A stretch of DNA of 64,000 nucleotides from Cellulosimicrobium funkei (GCF_004519295.1 NZ_SOZH01000009.1:175891-239890), one strand, 5' to 3'; positions 26,425 to 35,900 are shown, counted from the stretch's first letter. Numbers and translations are program-made. The notes: generated by a model not told the origin, from the sequence alone.

Positions 26425-27727
26425 TGCGGATGAACCTCATCTTCCCGCCCACCTGCGGGATGTGGTCGACGAGCTCGAGCGTCACCGGCACGAGCCCGCG
26501 CGTCGCGCGGCGCAGCGTCGCGAGGGCCCGCTCGATGTCGGCGCGCTCGTCGCTCGCCGGGATGCAGCGCAGCGTCACGGCGTAGTCGCGGCCCTGCACG
26601 ATCTCGAACTGCCGCACCGAGAGCGGTGCGTGGTCGAAGATGTGGCCGAGCGCCCCGGCGATGGTCGTCCCGTCCGGGAGGCGGACGGCGTCGGAGGCCC
26701 GCCCCGAGACCGCGCCGAGCCGGGGCAGGGACCGCCCGCACGCGCACGTCTCGCGGTGGATGCTGCTCACGTCGCCGAGGCGGTACCGCACCACGGGGAA
26801 CACGCGGTTCGTCAGGTCGGTGACGACGACGTTGCCCTCCTGCCCGTCGGGGACCGGACGGTCGTCGTCGTCGAGGACCTCGACGCGGCGCACGTCCCAG
26901 AACACGTGCATCCCCGACTGCTCGGCGCACTCGCCGGCGATCCACGGCACCTCGGCGCTGCGGTAGTGGTCGTAGACGGGCGCCCGGAGCGCCGTCGCGA
27001 TCTCCGCGCGGACGCCCGGGGCGAGCGGCGCGGCGGTGACCGCGACCGCGCGCGGCGGCGCGAGCTCGATGCCGAGCCGTCCCGTGCGCCGGACCAGCTC
27101 CAGCACGCCCCCGCCGTAGCCCAGCAGGAAGGGCGGCCGCAGCCGGTTCCAGCGGCGCGCGAACTCGGTGACCGTCTCGTCGGTGATGCGGAACGCGTCG
27201 AGCTGCACGCGGCGGCTCGGGAGCCACTGCAGGTCGTGGCGGACGCGCGCGAGGCCCTCCAGCATGTGCCGGGTGATGATCCCGCGGTCCTCCCACGGCT
27301 CGACGCCCCACCACCGGAACAGCCGCCACTCGAGCGCGCGCGCCGGGAAGCGCAGGTCGCGCAGCACGTGCAGGGGGAGGCCCGTGCTGCCGCCCGTGCG
27401 CGACGTCGCCGACGTGCGGTCCGTCGCCTCGTCGGTGCGGATCGTGTCGAAGTGCTCGCGCAGGGCGGGCTTGTCGACCAGCGGGAGCGCGTCGAGCACC
27501 GCGTCGTCCCGGAGGTCGGCCGCGGTGATCCCGGCGTCGCGGTAGAGGTCCCGGTAGAACGGGCTGTGCTCGGACGCGAACCGGGCGTGCCGCAGGGCGC
27601 GCTCGCGCGAGAGCTGCTCCAGCGCCGGTGCCGGGAGGGCGTCGTGCCGCACGAACGCGTCGAGCTGGGCCGTGCTGTCCCGGCCCACGACGGCCGCCTT
27701 GGCGCGGAACGCCGCCTCGGCGATCAC
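26408..27727 (-). CDS. CapK-like adenylate-forming enzyme (phenylacetate-CoA ligase family)
   Basis: 439 residues from GTG 27727 after GGAGGGGGCCGC. ANL-superfamily features: phosphate loop TSRTGGSTGLPLHVLRDL near 107, YDHYRSAEVPWIAGECAEQ (adenine pocket) near 253, VVVTDLTNRVFPVVRYRLGD with the hinge aspartate near 300, and the Cys-rich CACGRSLPRLGAVSGRASD near 330. The Cys motif and RTGGSTG are typical of PaaK and of CapK proteins found in capsule loci. CapK proteins are thought to activate an acyl or amino-acid group for transfer to sugar, but the reaction is not established. It is coupled to its neighbours by GTGA overlaps. Confidence 0.85.
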   Translation of the reverse strand: MIAEAAFRAKAAVVGRDSTAQLDAFVRHDALPAPALEQLSRERALRHARFASEHSPFYRDLYRDAGITAADLRDDAVLDALPLVDKPALREHFDTIRTDEATDRTSATSRTGGSTGLPLHVLRDLRFPARALEWRLFRWWGVEPWEDRGIITRHMLEGLARVRHDLQWLPSRRVQLDAFRITDETVTEFARRWNRLRPPFLLGYGGGVLELVRRTGRLGIELAPPRAVAVTAAPLAPGVRAEIATALRAPVYDHYRSAEVPWIAGECAEQSGMHVFWDVRRVEVLDDDDRPVPDGQEGNVVVTDLTNRVFPVVRYRLGDVSSIHRETCACGRSLPRLGAVSGRASDAVRLPDGTTIAGALGHIFDHAPLSVRQFEIVQGRDYAVTLRCIPASDERADIERALATLRRATRGLVPVTLELVDHIPQVGGKMRFIRSDAPS

Positions 27728-28764
27728 GCGGCCCCCTCCCGCCCGGCGCGGCGGCGCGACCGGCGGCCTGCGAGCGCGGTGCGGTAGGCGCGGGCGTGCG
27801 CCGCCCCCGCGTCCGTCCACTCGCGGCGCGACAGGTCCGGACGCGCGCCCTCCGGGATCGCGGCCGCCTCGGCGAGCGCCCCGACGAGGCGCTCGCCCGT
27901 GAGCCGGTCGTCGAACATGAGCACCCACTCGTCGCCCACCTCCTTCGCGAGAGCCTCGTTCACCGCGTTGCGCGGCACGAGGACCGGGCGGTCGAGCGAC
28001 AGGGCGGCGAGCACGCTCCCGGAGTTGTGCATGAACCGGTAGGCCAGCACCACGAGCTGGGAGCGCGAGGCGAGGGCGACGAGCTCGTCGTCCTGGAGGA
28101 AGCGCAGGGTCAGCTCGACGCCGGGCAGGTCCGCGGTCTCCGCGCGCAGCGAGGTCTCGAGCTCGGTCGACGACGGGCGCCCACCGATCTCCAGGCTCAG
28201 GTCGTCGCGCAGGGCGCGCGCCTCGCGGTAGGCGCGCACGAGGTCGCCCACGCTCTTGTAGCGCCGCACCCCGCCGAAGTAGCCCGCCCGTCCCGGGACC
28301 CGCTCGTCCCGGGCGTACCGGGCGAACCAGTCGCGGTAGTGGCCGTGGAGGATCGTGGTGCGCGGCTGCTCCGGGGGCAGCTCGGTCGTCTCGTTGAGGA
28401 CGATGCGGTGGTCCGTCGAGCGGTCGACGCGGACCAGGAGCCAGCGCGAGACGCGCGGGACGTCGGGCAGCTCGACGTTGTGGACCGTCCGCACGACGAC
28501 CACGCGGCTCAGGCGGTGCCGCACGAGGATCGCGGCGACGAGCGCGTGCTTCGCGGCGGCCTTCCACCACGTGGTGCCCTCGAGCTTGCCCTCGGGCCAG
28601 TGCCAGTGGAAGACGTCGTAGCGGCCCACGATCGCCGTGCGCCAGTCGAAGCGCAGGTGCTCCACGGACGGCTCCGCCGCGAGGGCCGCGTCGAGCTGGG
28701 TGATGTACGGGTTCGTCGTCGGCCGCGGCGCGCGGAACGACTGCATCACCCGCACCGGCCTCAC
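27724..28764 (-). CDS. GT4-type glycosyltransferase
   Basis: 346 residues from GTG 28764, overlapping the previous stop (GTGA). N-terminal acceptor half: VMQSFRAPRPTTNPYITQLD, YDVFHWHWPEG, VVVVRTVHNVELPDVPRVSR. C-terminal half: YFGGVRRYKSVGDLVRAYRE, LRFLQDDELVALASRSQLVV, then YRFMHNSGSVLAALSLDRPV in place of the classic E-x7-E. Members with the HNxxLPD motif act in exopolysaccharide loci. Second gene of the four-gene minus-strand operon. Confidence 0.85.
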   Translation of the reverse strand: MRPVRVMQSFRAPRPTTNPYITQLDAALAAEPSVEHLRFDWRTAIVGRYDVFHWHWPEGKLEGTTWWKAAAKHALVAAILVRHRLSRVVVVRTVHNVELPDVPRVSRWLLVRVDRSTDHRIVLNETTELPPEQPRTTILHGHYRDWFARYARDERVPGRAGYFGGVRRYKSVGDLVRAYREARALRDDLSLEIGGRPSSTELETSLRAETADLPGVELTLRFLQDDELVALASRSQLVVLAYRFMHNSGSVLAALSLDRPVLVPRNAVNEALAKEVGDEWVLMFDDRLTGERLVGALAEAAAIPEGARPDLSRREWTDAGAAHARAYRTALAGRRSRRRAGREGAA

Positions 28765-29522
28765 GAGCGGACTCCCGCCGTCGTCGCCGCGCCGCGTTCC
28801 AGGGCCTGGAGCGACCGGTACCACCGCACGGCCGCGAGGGGCAGGACGAGCGCGTTCACGACGGCGAGCGCGGTGTACACGACGAGGAACGCGGAGGGGA
28901 GCCACAGCAGCGCGAACGAGAGGCACAGGAAGCCGTAGTCGGTCGGGAGCACCGCGAGCGTGTAGAGCGGGTGCTCGCGGAGCCGGCCCCCCGTCCCGTG
29001 CGCGGCCCCGCCCGGCGAGCCCTTGGCGCGGCGCACCAGGTCGACCGCGACGATCCCGAAGAAGAACGTGCTGCTCACGACGCAGAACGCCAGCGGGACG
29101 ACGAGCCAGCCGGCGTCGACGTCGTAGTACCGGAACCAGCAGACGAGCACCGCGAGGTGCAGGGCCACCGTCTTGAGGGCGTCGAAGAAGTGGTCGAGCC
29201 ACTCGCCCGCCGCGCTGCCCGACCGCGAGAGCCGCGCGAGCTGGCCGTCCGCCGAGTCGAGGGCGTACCCGAGGACGAGGAGCACGACGGCCGCGAGCGA
29301 CGACGCGAGCGTCGGCTCGGCGAGCGCGATCGTCGCGATCCCGGCGAGCGTGGTGGCCGCGCTGACGAGCGTCACCGCGTCCGGCGTCAGGCCGAGCACG
29401 TACGCGCCCGCGGCGAGCGGGCGGCCGAGCGGGCGGTTGACGAAGCGCGAGTACGCGGCCGCGCCGCTCGAGGACTTCTGCGCGTCGTGCAGTCGCGTCA
29501 TCGCCGCGCCGAACTCGGACAT
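28761..29522 (-). CDS. CDP-alcohol phosphatidyltransferase family protein
   Basis: 253 residues. The catalytic motif D-x2-DG-x2-AR-x8-G-x3-D-x3-D is complete: DSADGQLARLSRSGSAAGEW with LDHFFD, near residues 88-113. About six membrane helices surround it. These enzymes transfer a phospho-alcohol between CDP-alcohol and an acceptor, releasing CMP. ATG 29522 is chosen because GAGG lies 5 bases upstream; GTG 29528 is possible. As first gene of an operon with two glycosyltransferases and a CapK-like enzyme it is probably not the housekeeping phospholipid synthase, but may attach a phospho-polyol or make a special lipid carrier (inference). The TagD-like enzyme at 45141 could supply the CDP-substrate. 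Confidence 0.88.
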   Translation of the reverse strand: MSEFGAAMTRLHDAQKSSSGAAAYSRFVNRPLGRPLAAGAYVLGLTPDAVTLVSAATTLAGIATIALAEPTLASSLAAVVLLVLGYALDSADGQLARLSRSGSAAGEWLDHFFDALKTVALHLAVLVCWFRYYDVDAGWLVVPLAFCVVSSTFFFGIVAVDLVRRAKGSPGGAAHGTGGRLREHPLYTLAVLPTDYGFLCLSFALLWLPSAFLVVYTALAVVNALVLPLAAVRWYRSLQALERGAATTAGVRS

Positions 29523-29622
29523 GGGCACCTCGCGAAAGAGACGGGGGGAGCTTCCGGGAAGCGGCGGCGACGGATTGTCTGCCCGCCCCCGACCGTGCCG
29601 AGAATCGTATCCAGGCGGGCGC

Positions 29623-29661
29623 GGGTGAACAGCGGGTGAGGTTGTATCTCGCCCGGGTGAA
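29623..29661. promoter_or_regulatory. GGGTGA cluster in divergent EPS promoter, copy 4
   Basis: Three GGGTGA half-sites in 39 bp: 29623-29628, 29634-29639, and 29655-29660 within ATCTCGCCCGGGTGAA (29646-29661). The region serves the minus-strand operon starting at 29522 and the plus-strand operon starting at 29737, so one regulator could control both. Confidence 0.6.
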
Positions 29662-29736
29662 TTCCGGCGTCACGGCCCGACGACGGGCTTAGGATCGCCG
29701 CGACGGCCGACGTGCCAGGACCTGGAGGTGACGACC

Positions 29737-30708
29737 GTGGACGACGTCTCGCACGCCTCCGGCGACCTCGCGATCGTGGTCGTGAGCTACGGCTCCGCCG
29801 CGCTCCTCGAGCGCAACCTCGGCGCGCGCGGCGCGGTCGGGGAGGCGCGCGTGCTCGTCGTCGACAACCGGTCGACGACGCCGGAGCGCGAGCGGGTCTC
29901 CCGCCTGGCGGACGAGCGCGGCTGGGACCTGCTCGCCCCGGCGGAGAACCTGGGCTTCGGCGGCGGCGCCAACCTGGGGATGCGCGCGGCGTTCGACGCG
30001 GGCGCCGCCGAGGTGCTCCTCCTCAACCCCGACGCGACGATCGCCGCGGCCGACGTCCGGACCCTGCGGGCGGCCGTCCAGGACGACCGCCTGCTCCTCG
30101 TGTCCCCGGTCGTCCTCACGCCCGCCGGACGCCGCTGGTTCGGGGGCCTCGACGTCTACCTCGACGACGGCACGTTCCGCGCGCCGTCGCGCCGCGACGA
30201 GCACCCGGGCGCCGCGCGCGTGGAGTGGCTCAGCGGCGCGTGCCTGCTCGTCACCCGGGAGGTCTGGGAGCGCACGGGCGGGTTCGACGACGCCTACTTC
30301 CTCTACTGGGAGGACGTCGACCTGTCCTACCGCCTGCAGCGCGCGGGCGGCCGGGTCGCCGTCGTCGAGGACGCCGTCGCGGTCCACGACGAGGGCGGGA
30401 CCCACCGCGACGGCCGGCAGCGGCCGGAGGCCAAGTCGGAGACGTACTACTACTACAACATCCGCAACCGGATGCTGTTCGCCGCGCAGCACCTCGACGA
30501 GGTGTCCGTGCGGCGCTGGCGGCGCAGCGCGCCGGGCAACGCCCGCGCGGTCCTGCGGCGCGGCGGCCGGCGCCAGTTCCTGCGGCCGGTCGTCCCGCTG
30601 CGGGCGGCCTGGCGCGGGCTGCGCGACGGCCGGCGGGCGGCCCGGCAGGGCGCCGCGACGGCGGACCGGCGAGAGCCGGCACGGAGCACGACCGGAGGCG
30701 GACGATGA
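29737..30708 (+). CDS. GT2 family glycosyltransferase, rhamnosyltransferase-like
   Basis: 323 residues from GTG 29737, 7 bases after GGAGGTGA. Motifs: LAIVVVSYGSAALLERNL, VLVVDNRSTTPERER, LLAPAENLGFGGGANLGMRA, VLLLNPDATIAAADVRTL (DxD-type site), VEWLSGACLLVTREVWERTG and FDDAYFLYWEDVDLSYRLQR (acceptor-side ED). These are characteristic of WbbL-like dTDP-rhamnosyl and related transferases. The 100-residue Arg-rich C-terminus may bind the membrane. Its stop overlaps the next start (ATGA). Confidence 0.88.
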   Translation: MDDVSHASGDLAIVVVSYGSAALLERNLGARGAVGEARVLVVDNRSTTPERERVSRLADERGWDLLAPAENLGFGGGANLGMRAAFDAGAAEVLLLNPDATIAAADVRTLRAAVQDDRLLLVSPVVLTPAGRRWFGGLDVYLDDGTFRAPSRRDEHPGAARVEWLSGACLLVTREVWERTGGFDDAYFLYWEDVDLSYRLQRAGGRVAVVEDAVAVHDEGGTHRDGRQRPEAKSETYYYYNIRNRMLFAAQHLDEVSVRRWRRSAPGNARAVLRRGGRRQFLRPVVPLRAAWRGLRDGRRAARQGAATADRREPARSTTGGGR

Positions 30709-31433
30709 ACGCGGAGAACGACGGCGCCCCCGAGGGCGCCACCCCGACGCGGCGGCCCTCCCGCCGTGCCGTCGCGGTGATCGGGGCGGCGGTCGCGCTC
30801 GCGGTCGCCGTCACCCTCGTCGTGCTGCAGCCGTGGCGGTCCGACGGCGACGAGTCCCCGGGCGGGACGGTCACGCCCGCGCCGGTCGCCTCCCCGGAAG
30901 AGAGCGGCGACGCCTCGGCGGACGCGACCGCGGACGACGCGGGCGACGGGGACGGCGCCGCCGCGGCGGACGGCGACGCGGCCGCCGGGACGGGCGAGAC
31001 CGACGGGGCGGACCCCGCCGTCGTGCCCGTGGCCCCCGAGCTCGAGCCGGCCGCGCCCGACCAGACGGTCCAGGCGCCCGACGGCGTCACCGTGCGGCTC
31101 GCGCAGGTCGAGCACGTCGAGGGCGAGGCCGTGGCCGCGGGCGAGACCTCGGGTCCGGCCGTCCGCCTCACCGTCGAGGTCACGAACGGGACCGACGCCC
31201 CGCTCGACCTCTCCTACGCCGTGGTCAACGCCTACACGGGCGAGGACCGCGCGCCGGCCGGGCGCCTCGTGCAGCCCGGCGGCCGGCCCTTCGAGGGCGA
31301 GCTCGCCCCGGGCGAGAGCGGGACGGGCGTCGTCCTGTTCTCCATCCCCGACGCCGACCGCGACGACGTCACCGTCGCGGTGGAGTACGCGCCGGGCACG
31401 TCGACCGTGGTATTTCGCGGCGATCTGTCCTGA
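30705..31433 (+). CDS. membrane-anchored secreted protein, DUF4352-like domain
   Basis: 242 residues. Positively charged N-terminus, one membrane anchor at about 22-41 (AVAVIGAAVALAVAVTLVVL), then a 75-residue Asp/Ala/Gly-rich linker typical of exported actinobacterial proteins. From about 125 there is a beta-sandwich domain: VTVRLAQVEHVEGEAVAAGE, AVRLTVEVTNGTDAPLDLSY, LAPGESGTGVVLFSIPD. The pattern matches DUF4352-type immunoglobulin-like extracellular domains. No enzyme motif. It overlaps the glycosyltransferase stop (ATGA) and precedes the large secreted LamG protein, so it probably acts outside the cell with the polymer. Confidence 0.72.
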   Translation: MNAENDGAPEGATPTRRPSRRAVAVIGAAVALAVAVTLVVLQPWRSDGDESPGGTVTPAPVASPEESGDASADATADDAGDGDGAAAADGDAAAGTGETDGADPAVVPVAPELEPAAPDQTVQAPDGVTVRLAQVEHVEGEAVAAGETSGPAVRLTVEVTNGTDAPLDLSYAVVNAYTGEDRAPAGRLVQPGGRPFEGELAPGESGTGVVLFSIPDADRDDVTVAVEYAPGTSTVVFRGDLS

Positions 31434-31474
31434 CCCGCGCGGGAGGGGGCGGTAAATTTCGCCCGCTCGCGCCG

Positions 31475-31503
31475 TTCTGCGGCCGGTTCGCCGGCGCTAC
31501 AGT
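31475..31503 (+). promoter_or_regulatory. promoter of LamG/PKD protein
   Basis: TTCTGC (31475-31480), 17-bp spacer, TACAGT (31498-31503). A transcript would start near 31510, about 52 nt before the ATG. Upstream TTTCGCCC at 31457-31464 resembles half of the shared CCCGGGTGA element. Confidence 0.55.
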
Positions 31504-31561
31504 CACAACGTCCGGCTGATGGACCGGCATTTCCGCGGGTCCGCGACGAAGAGAGTGACCC

Positions 31562-34500
31562 ATGAAAAACAATGATGTGAGTCGGACGGTCGTCCAGGGC
31601 TCTCTTCGGGGCGCGCCGCCGGGACGGCGACGCGTCGTCGGCCGCGTCGCCGGGCTGACCGTCGCCGCCCTCGTCGCGACGGGCCTCGTCGCCCCGGCGG
31701 CCGGCGCGGTCGAGAGCGCGGCGCCCGCCGCGGCCCCCGCAGCCGTCGCGCCCGACGCGCCGGTCGCCGCGGCCGCCACCCCGGCCGACGCGACCGTCCC
31801 GGTCACGGCCGACCCCCTGCCCACGACCCAGATCGACGGAATCGTCTGGGCGCAGACCATCGTCGGCGGCCGCGCGTACGCCGGCGGCCAGTTCACCTCG
31901 GCACGCCCCGCGGGTGCGGCGGCCGGGACGGGGGAGACCCCGCGCGCGAACATCCTGCGGTACGACGTCGAGACCGGCGTGCTCGACGCGTCCTGGAACC
32001 CGGGCACGAACGGTCGCGTCCTCGCGATCTCGTCGTCGCCGGACGGCAAGCGGCTCTACGTCGCGGGCGCGTTCACCGAGATCGCCGGCCAGACGCGGTA
32101 CCGCCTCGCGGCGTTCGACACCGCGACCGGCGCGCTCGTCTCGAGCTGGAACCCGGGCACCAACTCCACGGTCTACGACATCAAGGCGACGAACTCCACG
32201 GTCTACATCACCGGCGAGTTCTCCAACGTCAACAACACCGCGCGCGCCCGCATCGCCGCGCTGGACGCGTCCACGGGCGCGCTGCTCGGCTTCGCGCCGG
32301 AGCTCGCCGGCGGGTACGGCGGCCGCGCGATCGAGATCTCGCCCGACGGCGCCAAGGTGGTCGTCGCGGGCTCCTTCACGAGCACCAACGGGTCGACGAA
32401 CCCCGGCCGCGGCATGGCGGCCCTCGACGCGACGACGGGCACCGTGCTCCCGTGGGCCGTCAACTCCGTGATCCGCAACGGCGGCGACAACGCCGCGATC
32501 TACTCGCTCGCGTCCGACGGCGACAGCGTCTATGGGTCGGGCTACGACTACGGCGGCAGCAAGACGGAGGACGACTTCGAGGGCTCGTTCCGCGCGAGCT
32601 GGTCCGACGGGTCGCTCGTCTGGATGGAGGACTGCCACGGCGACACGTACTCGGTGTACCCGGCCGGCGACTCCGTCTACGTCGCGACGCACGCGCACTA
32701 CTGCGGCAACATCGGCGAGTTCCCGCAGACGGACCCTTGGACGGTGAACCACTCGCTGGCCTTCGCCAAGGAGCCGTCGGACCGCAAGATCACGCCGGAC
32801 GTCTGGGGCTACCGCAGCTTCACGGGCCAGACGGCGGGCAAGCTGCTGCACTGGTACCCGACGTGGAGCACAGGCAGCGCGTCCGGGATCTCGCAGGCGG
32901 GCTGGGACATCACGGCCAACGACAAGTACGTCGTGTACGGCGGCGAGTTCACGCGCGTCGCCGGGGCCCGGCAGCAGGGCCTGGTCCGGTTCGCGCGGCG
33001 CGACGTCGCCCCGACGAAGATCGGCCCGACGATCCAGGGCGGGCAGTACACCATCTCGACGCGGTCCCTCGTCAGCGGGAGCGCCCGTATCTCCTGGCCG
33101 GCGAACATCGACCAGGACAACGCCGAGCTGACCTACGAGCTGTACCGCCGCGGCACGACCGCCCCGATCTCCACGCAGAAGGCGTCGTCCACGTACTGGG
33201 TGCGCCCGACCATGGGCTACACCGACTCCGGCCTCGCGCCGGGCAGCACGGTCGAGTACCGCGTCAAGGTGATCGACGGCGACGGCAACTCCACGGTCTC
33301 CAACTGGACGCCGGTCACGATCGCGGCGCAGGGGTCGAGCACGGCCTACAACGACTCGGTGCTCGGCGACTCGCCGGTGAGCTACTGGCCGATGGGCGAG
33401 GCGAGCGGGAGCAGCGCGACCGACTGGGCGTCGCTGTCCGACCTCGCGCTCACGAACGGCACGACGCGGGGCGTCGACGGCAAGGACGTGCCGCCGACCG
33501 CGAAGGCGACGCGATTCTCGGGCGCCAACGGTGTCTCCGGGAGCACCCCGACCGCGACCACCGGACCGCAGCGGTTCTCCGTCGAGGCCTGGTTCCGCAC
33601 GACCTCGACGTCGGGCGGCAAGATCGTCGGCTTCGGCAGCTCCAAGACCGGCACGTCGTCGAGCTACGACCGGCACATCTACATGAACAACTCCGGACGC
33701 CTCACGTTCGGTGTCTACCCGGGGACCGTCCGCGAGATCACGACGGCCGGCTCGTACAACGACGGCGCGTGGCACCACGTGGTGGGCACGCTCGACGGCT
33801 CCGGCATGACCTTCTGGGTCGACGGCATCAAGGCGGGCCAGCGCAGCGACACGACGTCGGCCCAGTCCTACTCGGGCTACTGGCGCGTCGGTGGTGACAG
33901 CCAGTCAGGCTGGCCGAGCAGCGGGAGCTCGAACTTCTTCAACGGCACCATCTCCGACGTCGCCGTGTACGACCGTGCGCTCACCCGTGGCGAGGTCTCC
34001 GACCACTGGACGGCGAGCGGCCGTCCCGCGGCCGGAGCCACCGCGCCGCAGGACGCGTACGGCCAGGCGGTCTACTCGCTCGAGCCGACGCTGTACTGGC
34101 GGCTCGGGGAGTCCTCGGGCTCGGTCGCGAAGGACTCCGGGCCCGACGCGTCCGACGGCTCGTACTCCGGGCCCGTGACGAAGTCGCAGACCGGCGCGCT
34201 CACGGGCGTCACGGACACGGCGGTGCGCTTCCAGCCGACGAAGAACGTCTTCGGCACCTGGAACGGCGGGCTCGTCGCGAGCCAGCGCAGCTACGCCAAC
34301 CCGACCGTCTACTCGGTCGAGACGTGGTTCAAGACCGACACCACGACCGGTGGCAAGCTCATCGGGTTCGGCAGCAGCCGCACGGGCACCAGCTCCAACT
34401 ACGACCGCCACGTCTACATGTCGGCCGACGGCAAGGTGAAGTTCGGCACGTACGACGGCGCGCAGCAGGTGCTCAGCACCACGGGGTCGTACCGGGACAA

Positions 34501-35881
34501 CGCCTGGCACCACGTCGTGGCGACGCAGTCGAGCGCGGGCATGCGGCTCTACCTCGACGGCGAGCTCGTCGGGTCGAACGACAAGGCCGTGCCCGAGAAC
34601 AACACCGGCTACTGGCGGCTCGGCGGCGACAACGGCTGGGAGGGCGACACCTACTGGAAGGGCTACCTCGACGAGGCGGCCGTCTACCCGGTCGCGCTCA
34701 CGCCGGCCCAGGTGAAGCAGCACTTCCAGCTGGGCTCCGGCACCACGCCGAACGTCCCGCCGCAGGCGGTCGTGACGGCGCAGGCCGACGGGCTCACGGT
34801 GTCGGTCGACGGCTCGGGCTCGAGCGACCCGGACGGCACCCTGACCGGGTACGCGTGGGACTTCGGTGACGGCGCGACCGGCACCGGGGCGACGGCGACC
34901 CACACCTACGACGCGCCGGGGACGTACACGATCACGCTCGACGTGACCGACGACCGCGGGGCGACGGCCACGGCGACGACGTCGGTGCAGGTGCTCGCGC
35001 CGAACGTGACGCCGCAGGCGGCGTTCACGGCGTCCGCGACGGACCTCACCGTCGCGGTGGACGGCTCGTCGTCGAGCGACCCGGACGGCACGATCGCGTC
35101 GTACGCGTGGAGCTTCGGGGACGGCGCGACCGCGGAGGGCGCCACGGCCTCGCACACCTACGCGCAGGCCGGGACGTACGCGGTGACGCTCACGGTGACG
35201 GACGACCGCGGGGGCACGTCCTCCGTGTCGCACGACGTCGTGGCGACCGCGCCGGCGGAGAACGTCGTCGTGCGCGACACGTTCGACCGTGCGGTGACCT
35301 CCGGCTGGGGCACGACGACGTCGGGCGCGGCGTGGTCCGCGCTCGGCGGGGCCGCGGCCTTCTCGGTCGCGGACTCGGCCGGCACGCTGACGATGTCGCC
35401 CTCCTGGACGCGCGAGGCGCGCCTGGCGGGGGTCTCGGAGTCGCGGGCCCGCACCGAGACGACGTTCTGGTCGGACGTCGCGTCGGTGGGCGGGACGACG
35501 TCGGTCACGCTCGTCGGCCGGCAGGTCGGGACGAGCACGTACTCCGCGCGTGTCCGCCTCGAGCCCAACGGGCTCATGCGGCTGTACCTGCTCCGGGACG
35601 AGACGCTCCTCGGGAACCAGCTGCTCCCCGCGACGTACGCACCCGGCACGCGGTACACGGTGTCGATCTCGGCGGTCGGGACGTCCCCGACGACGCTCTC
35701 CGCCAAGGTGTGGCCCACGGCGGCCGGCCCGGCGCAGGCGTGGCACCTCGAGGCGACCGACACGACGGCGGCGCTCCAGTCGCCCGGCACGGTGAGCATC
35801 AAGGTGGCCGTGAGCTCGGCGTCCACCAACCCGACGACGCGTGTGTCGTTCGACGACGTCAAGGTGGTGCGCGAGCCGTAG
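31562..35881 (+). CDS. large secreted beta-propeller/LamG/PKD protein
   Basis: 1439 residues. The signal peptide is long, ending near ATGLVAPAAGAVES (about residue 50). Residues 80-480 contain propeller-like repeats (RVLAISSSPDGKRLYVAGAF; TVYDIKATNSTVYITGEFSN) resembling delta-60 repeats. A fibronectin-like domain lies at about 490-590. Two LamG/concanavalin-like domains follow (FSVEAWFRTTSTSGGKIVGF and YSVETWFKTDTTTGGKLIGF, starting near 665 and 915). Two PKD domains lie at about 1065-1235 (SDPDGTLTGYAWDFGDGATG; SDPDGTIASYAWSFGDGATA), then a C-terminal jelly-roll-like domain of about 200 residues. No catalytic motif or LPXTG anchor. It sits in the middle of the polysaccharide island and probably binds the polymer or other surface glycans (inference). 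Confidence 0.85.
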   Translation: MKNNDVSRTVVQGSLRGAPPGRRRVVGRVAGLTVAALVATGLVAPAAGAVESAAPAAAPAAVAPDAPVAAAATPADATVPVTADPLPTTQIDGIVWAQTIVGGRAYAGGQFTSARPAGAAAGTGETPRANILRYDVETGVLDASWNPGTNGRVLAISSSPDGKRLYVAGAFTEIAGQTRYRLAAFDTATGALVSSWNPGTNSTVYDIKATNSTVYITGEFSNVNNTARARIAALDASTGALLGFAPELAGGYGGRAIEISPDGAKVVVAGSFTSTNGSTNPGRGMAALDATTGTVLPWAVNSVIRNGGDNAAIYSLASDGDSVYGSGYDYGGSKTEDDFEGSFRASWSDGSLVWMEDCHGDTYSVYPAGDSVYVATHAHYCGNIGEFPQTDPWTVNHSLAFAKEPSDRKITPDVWGYRSFTGQTAGKLLHWYPTWSTGSASGISQAGWDITANDKYVVYGGEFTRVAGARQQGLVRFARRDVAPTKIGPTIQGGQYTISTRSLVSGSARISWPANIDQDNAELTYELYRRGTTAPISTQKASSTYWVRPTMGYTDSGLAPGSTVEYRVKVIDGDGNSTVSNWTPVTIAAQGSSTAYNDSVLGDSPVSYWPMGEASGSSATDWASLSDLALTNGTTRGVDGKDVPPTAKATRFSGANGVSGSTPTATTGPQRFSVEAWFRTTSTSGGKIVGFGSSKTGTSSSYDRHIYMNNSGRLTFGVYPGTVREITTAGSYNDGAWHHVVGTLDGSGMTFWVDGIKAGQRSDTTSAQSYSGYWRVGGDSQSGWPSSGSSNFFNGTISDVAVYDRALTRGEVSDHWTASGRPAAGATAPQDAYGQAVYSLEPTLYWRLGESSGSVAKDSGPDASDGSYSGPVTKSQTGALTGVTDTAVRFQPTKNVFGTWNGGLVASQRSYANPTVYSVETWFKTDTTTGGKLIGFGSSRTGTSSNYDRHVYMSADGKVKFGTYDGAQQVLSTTGSYRDNAWHHVVATQSSAGMRLYLDGELVGSNDKAVPENNTGYWRLGGDNGWEGDTYWKGYLDEAAVYPVALTPAQVKQHFQLGSGTTPNVPPQAVVTAQADGLTVSVDGSGSSDPDGTLTGYAWDFGDGATGTGATATHTYDAPGTYTITLDVTDDRGATATATTSVQVLAPNVTPQAAFTASATDLTVAVDGSSSSDPDGTIASYAWSFGDGATAEGATASHTYAQAGTYAVTLTVTDDRGGTSSVSHDVVATAPAENVVVRDTFDRAVTSGWGTTTSGAAWSALGGAAAFSVADSAGTLTMSPSWTREARLAGVSESRARTETTFWSDVASVGGTTSVTLVGRQVGTSTYSARVRLEPNGLMRLYLLRDETLLGNQLLPATYAPGTRYTVSISAVGTSPTTLSAKVWPTAAGPAQAWHLEATDTTAALQSPGTVSIKVAVSSASTNPTTRVSFDDVKVVREP

Positions 35882-35900
35882 GCCCGCCGCCCCTCACGTC

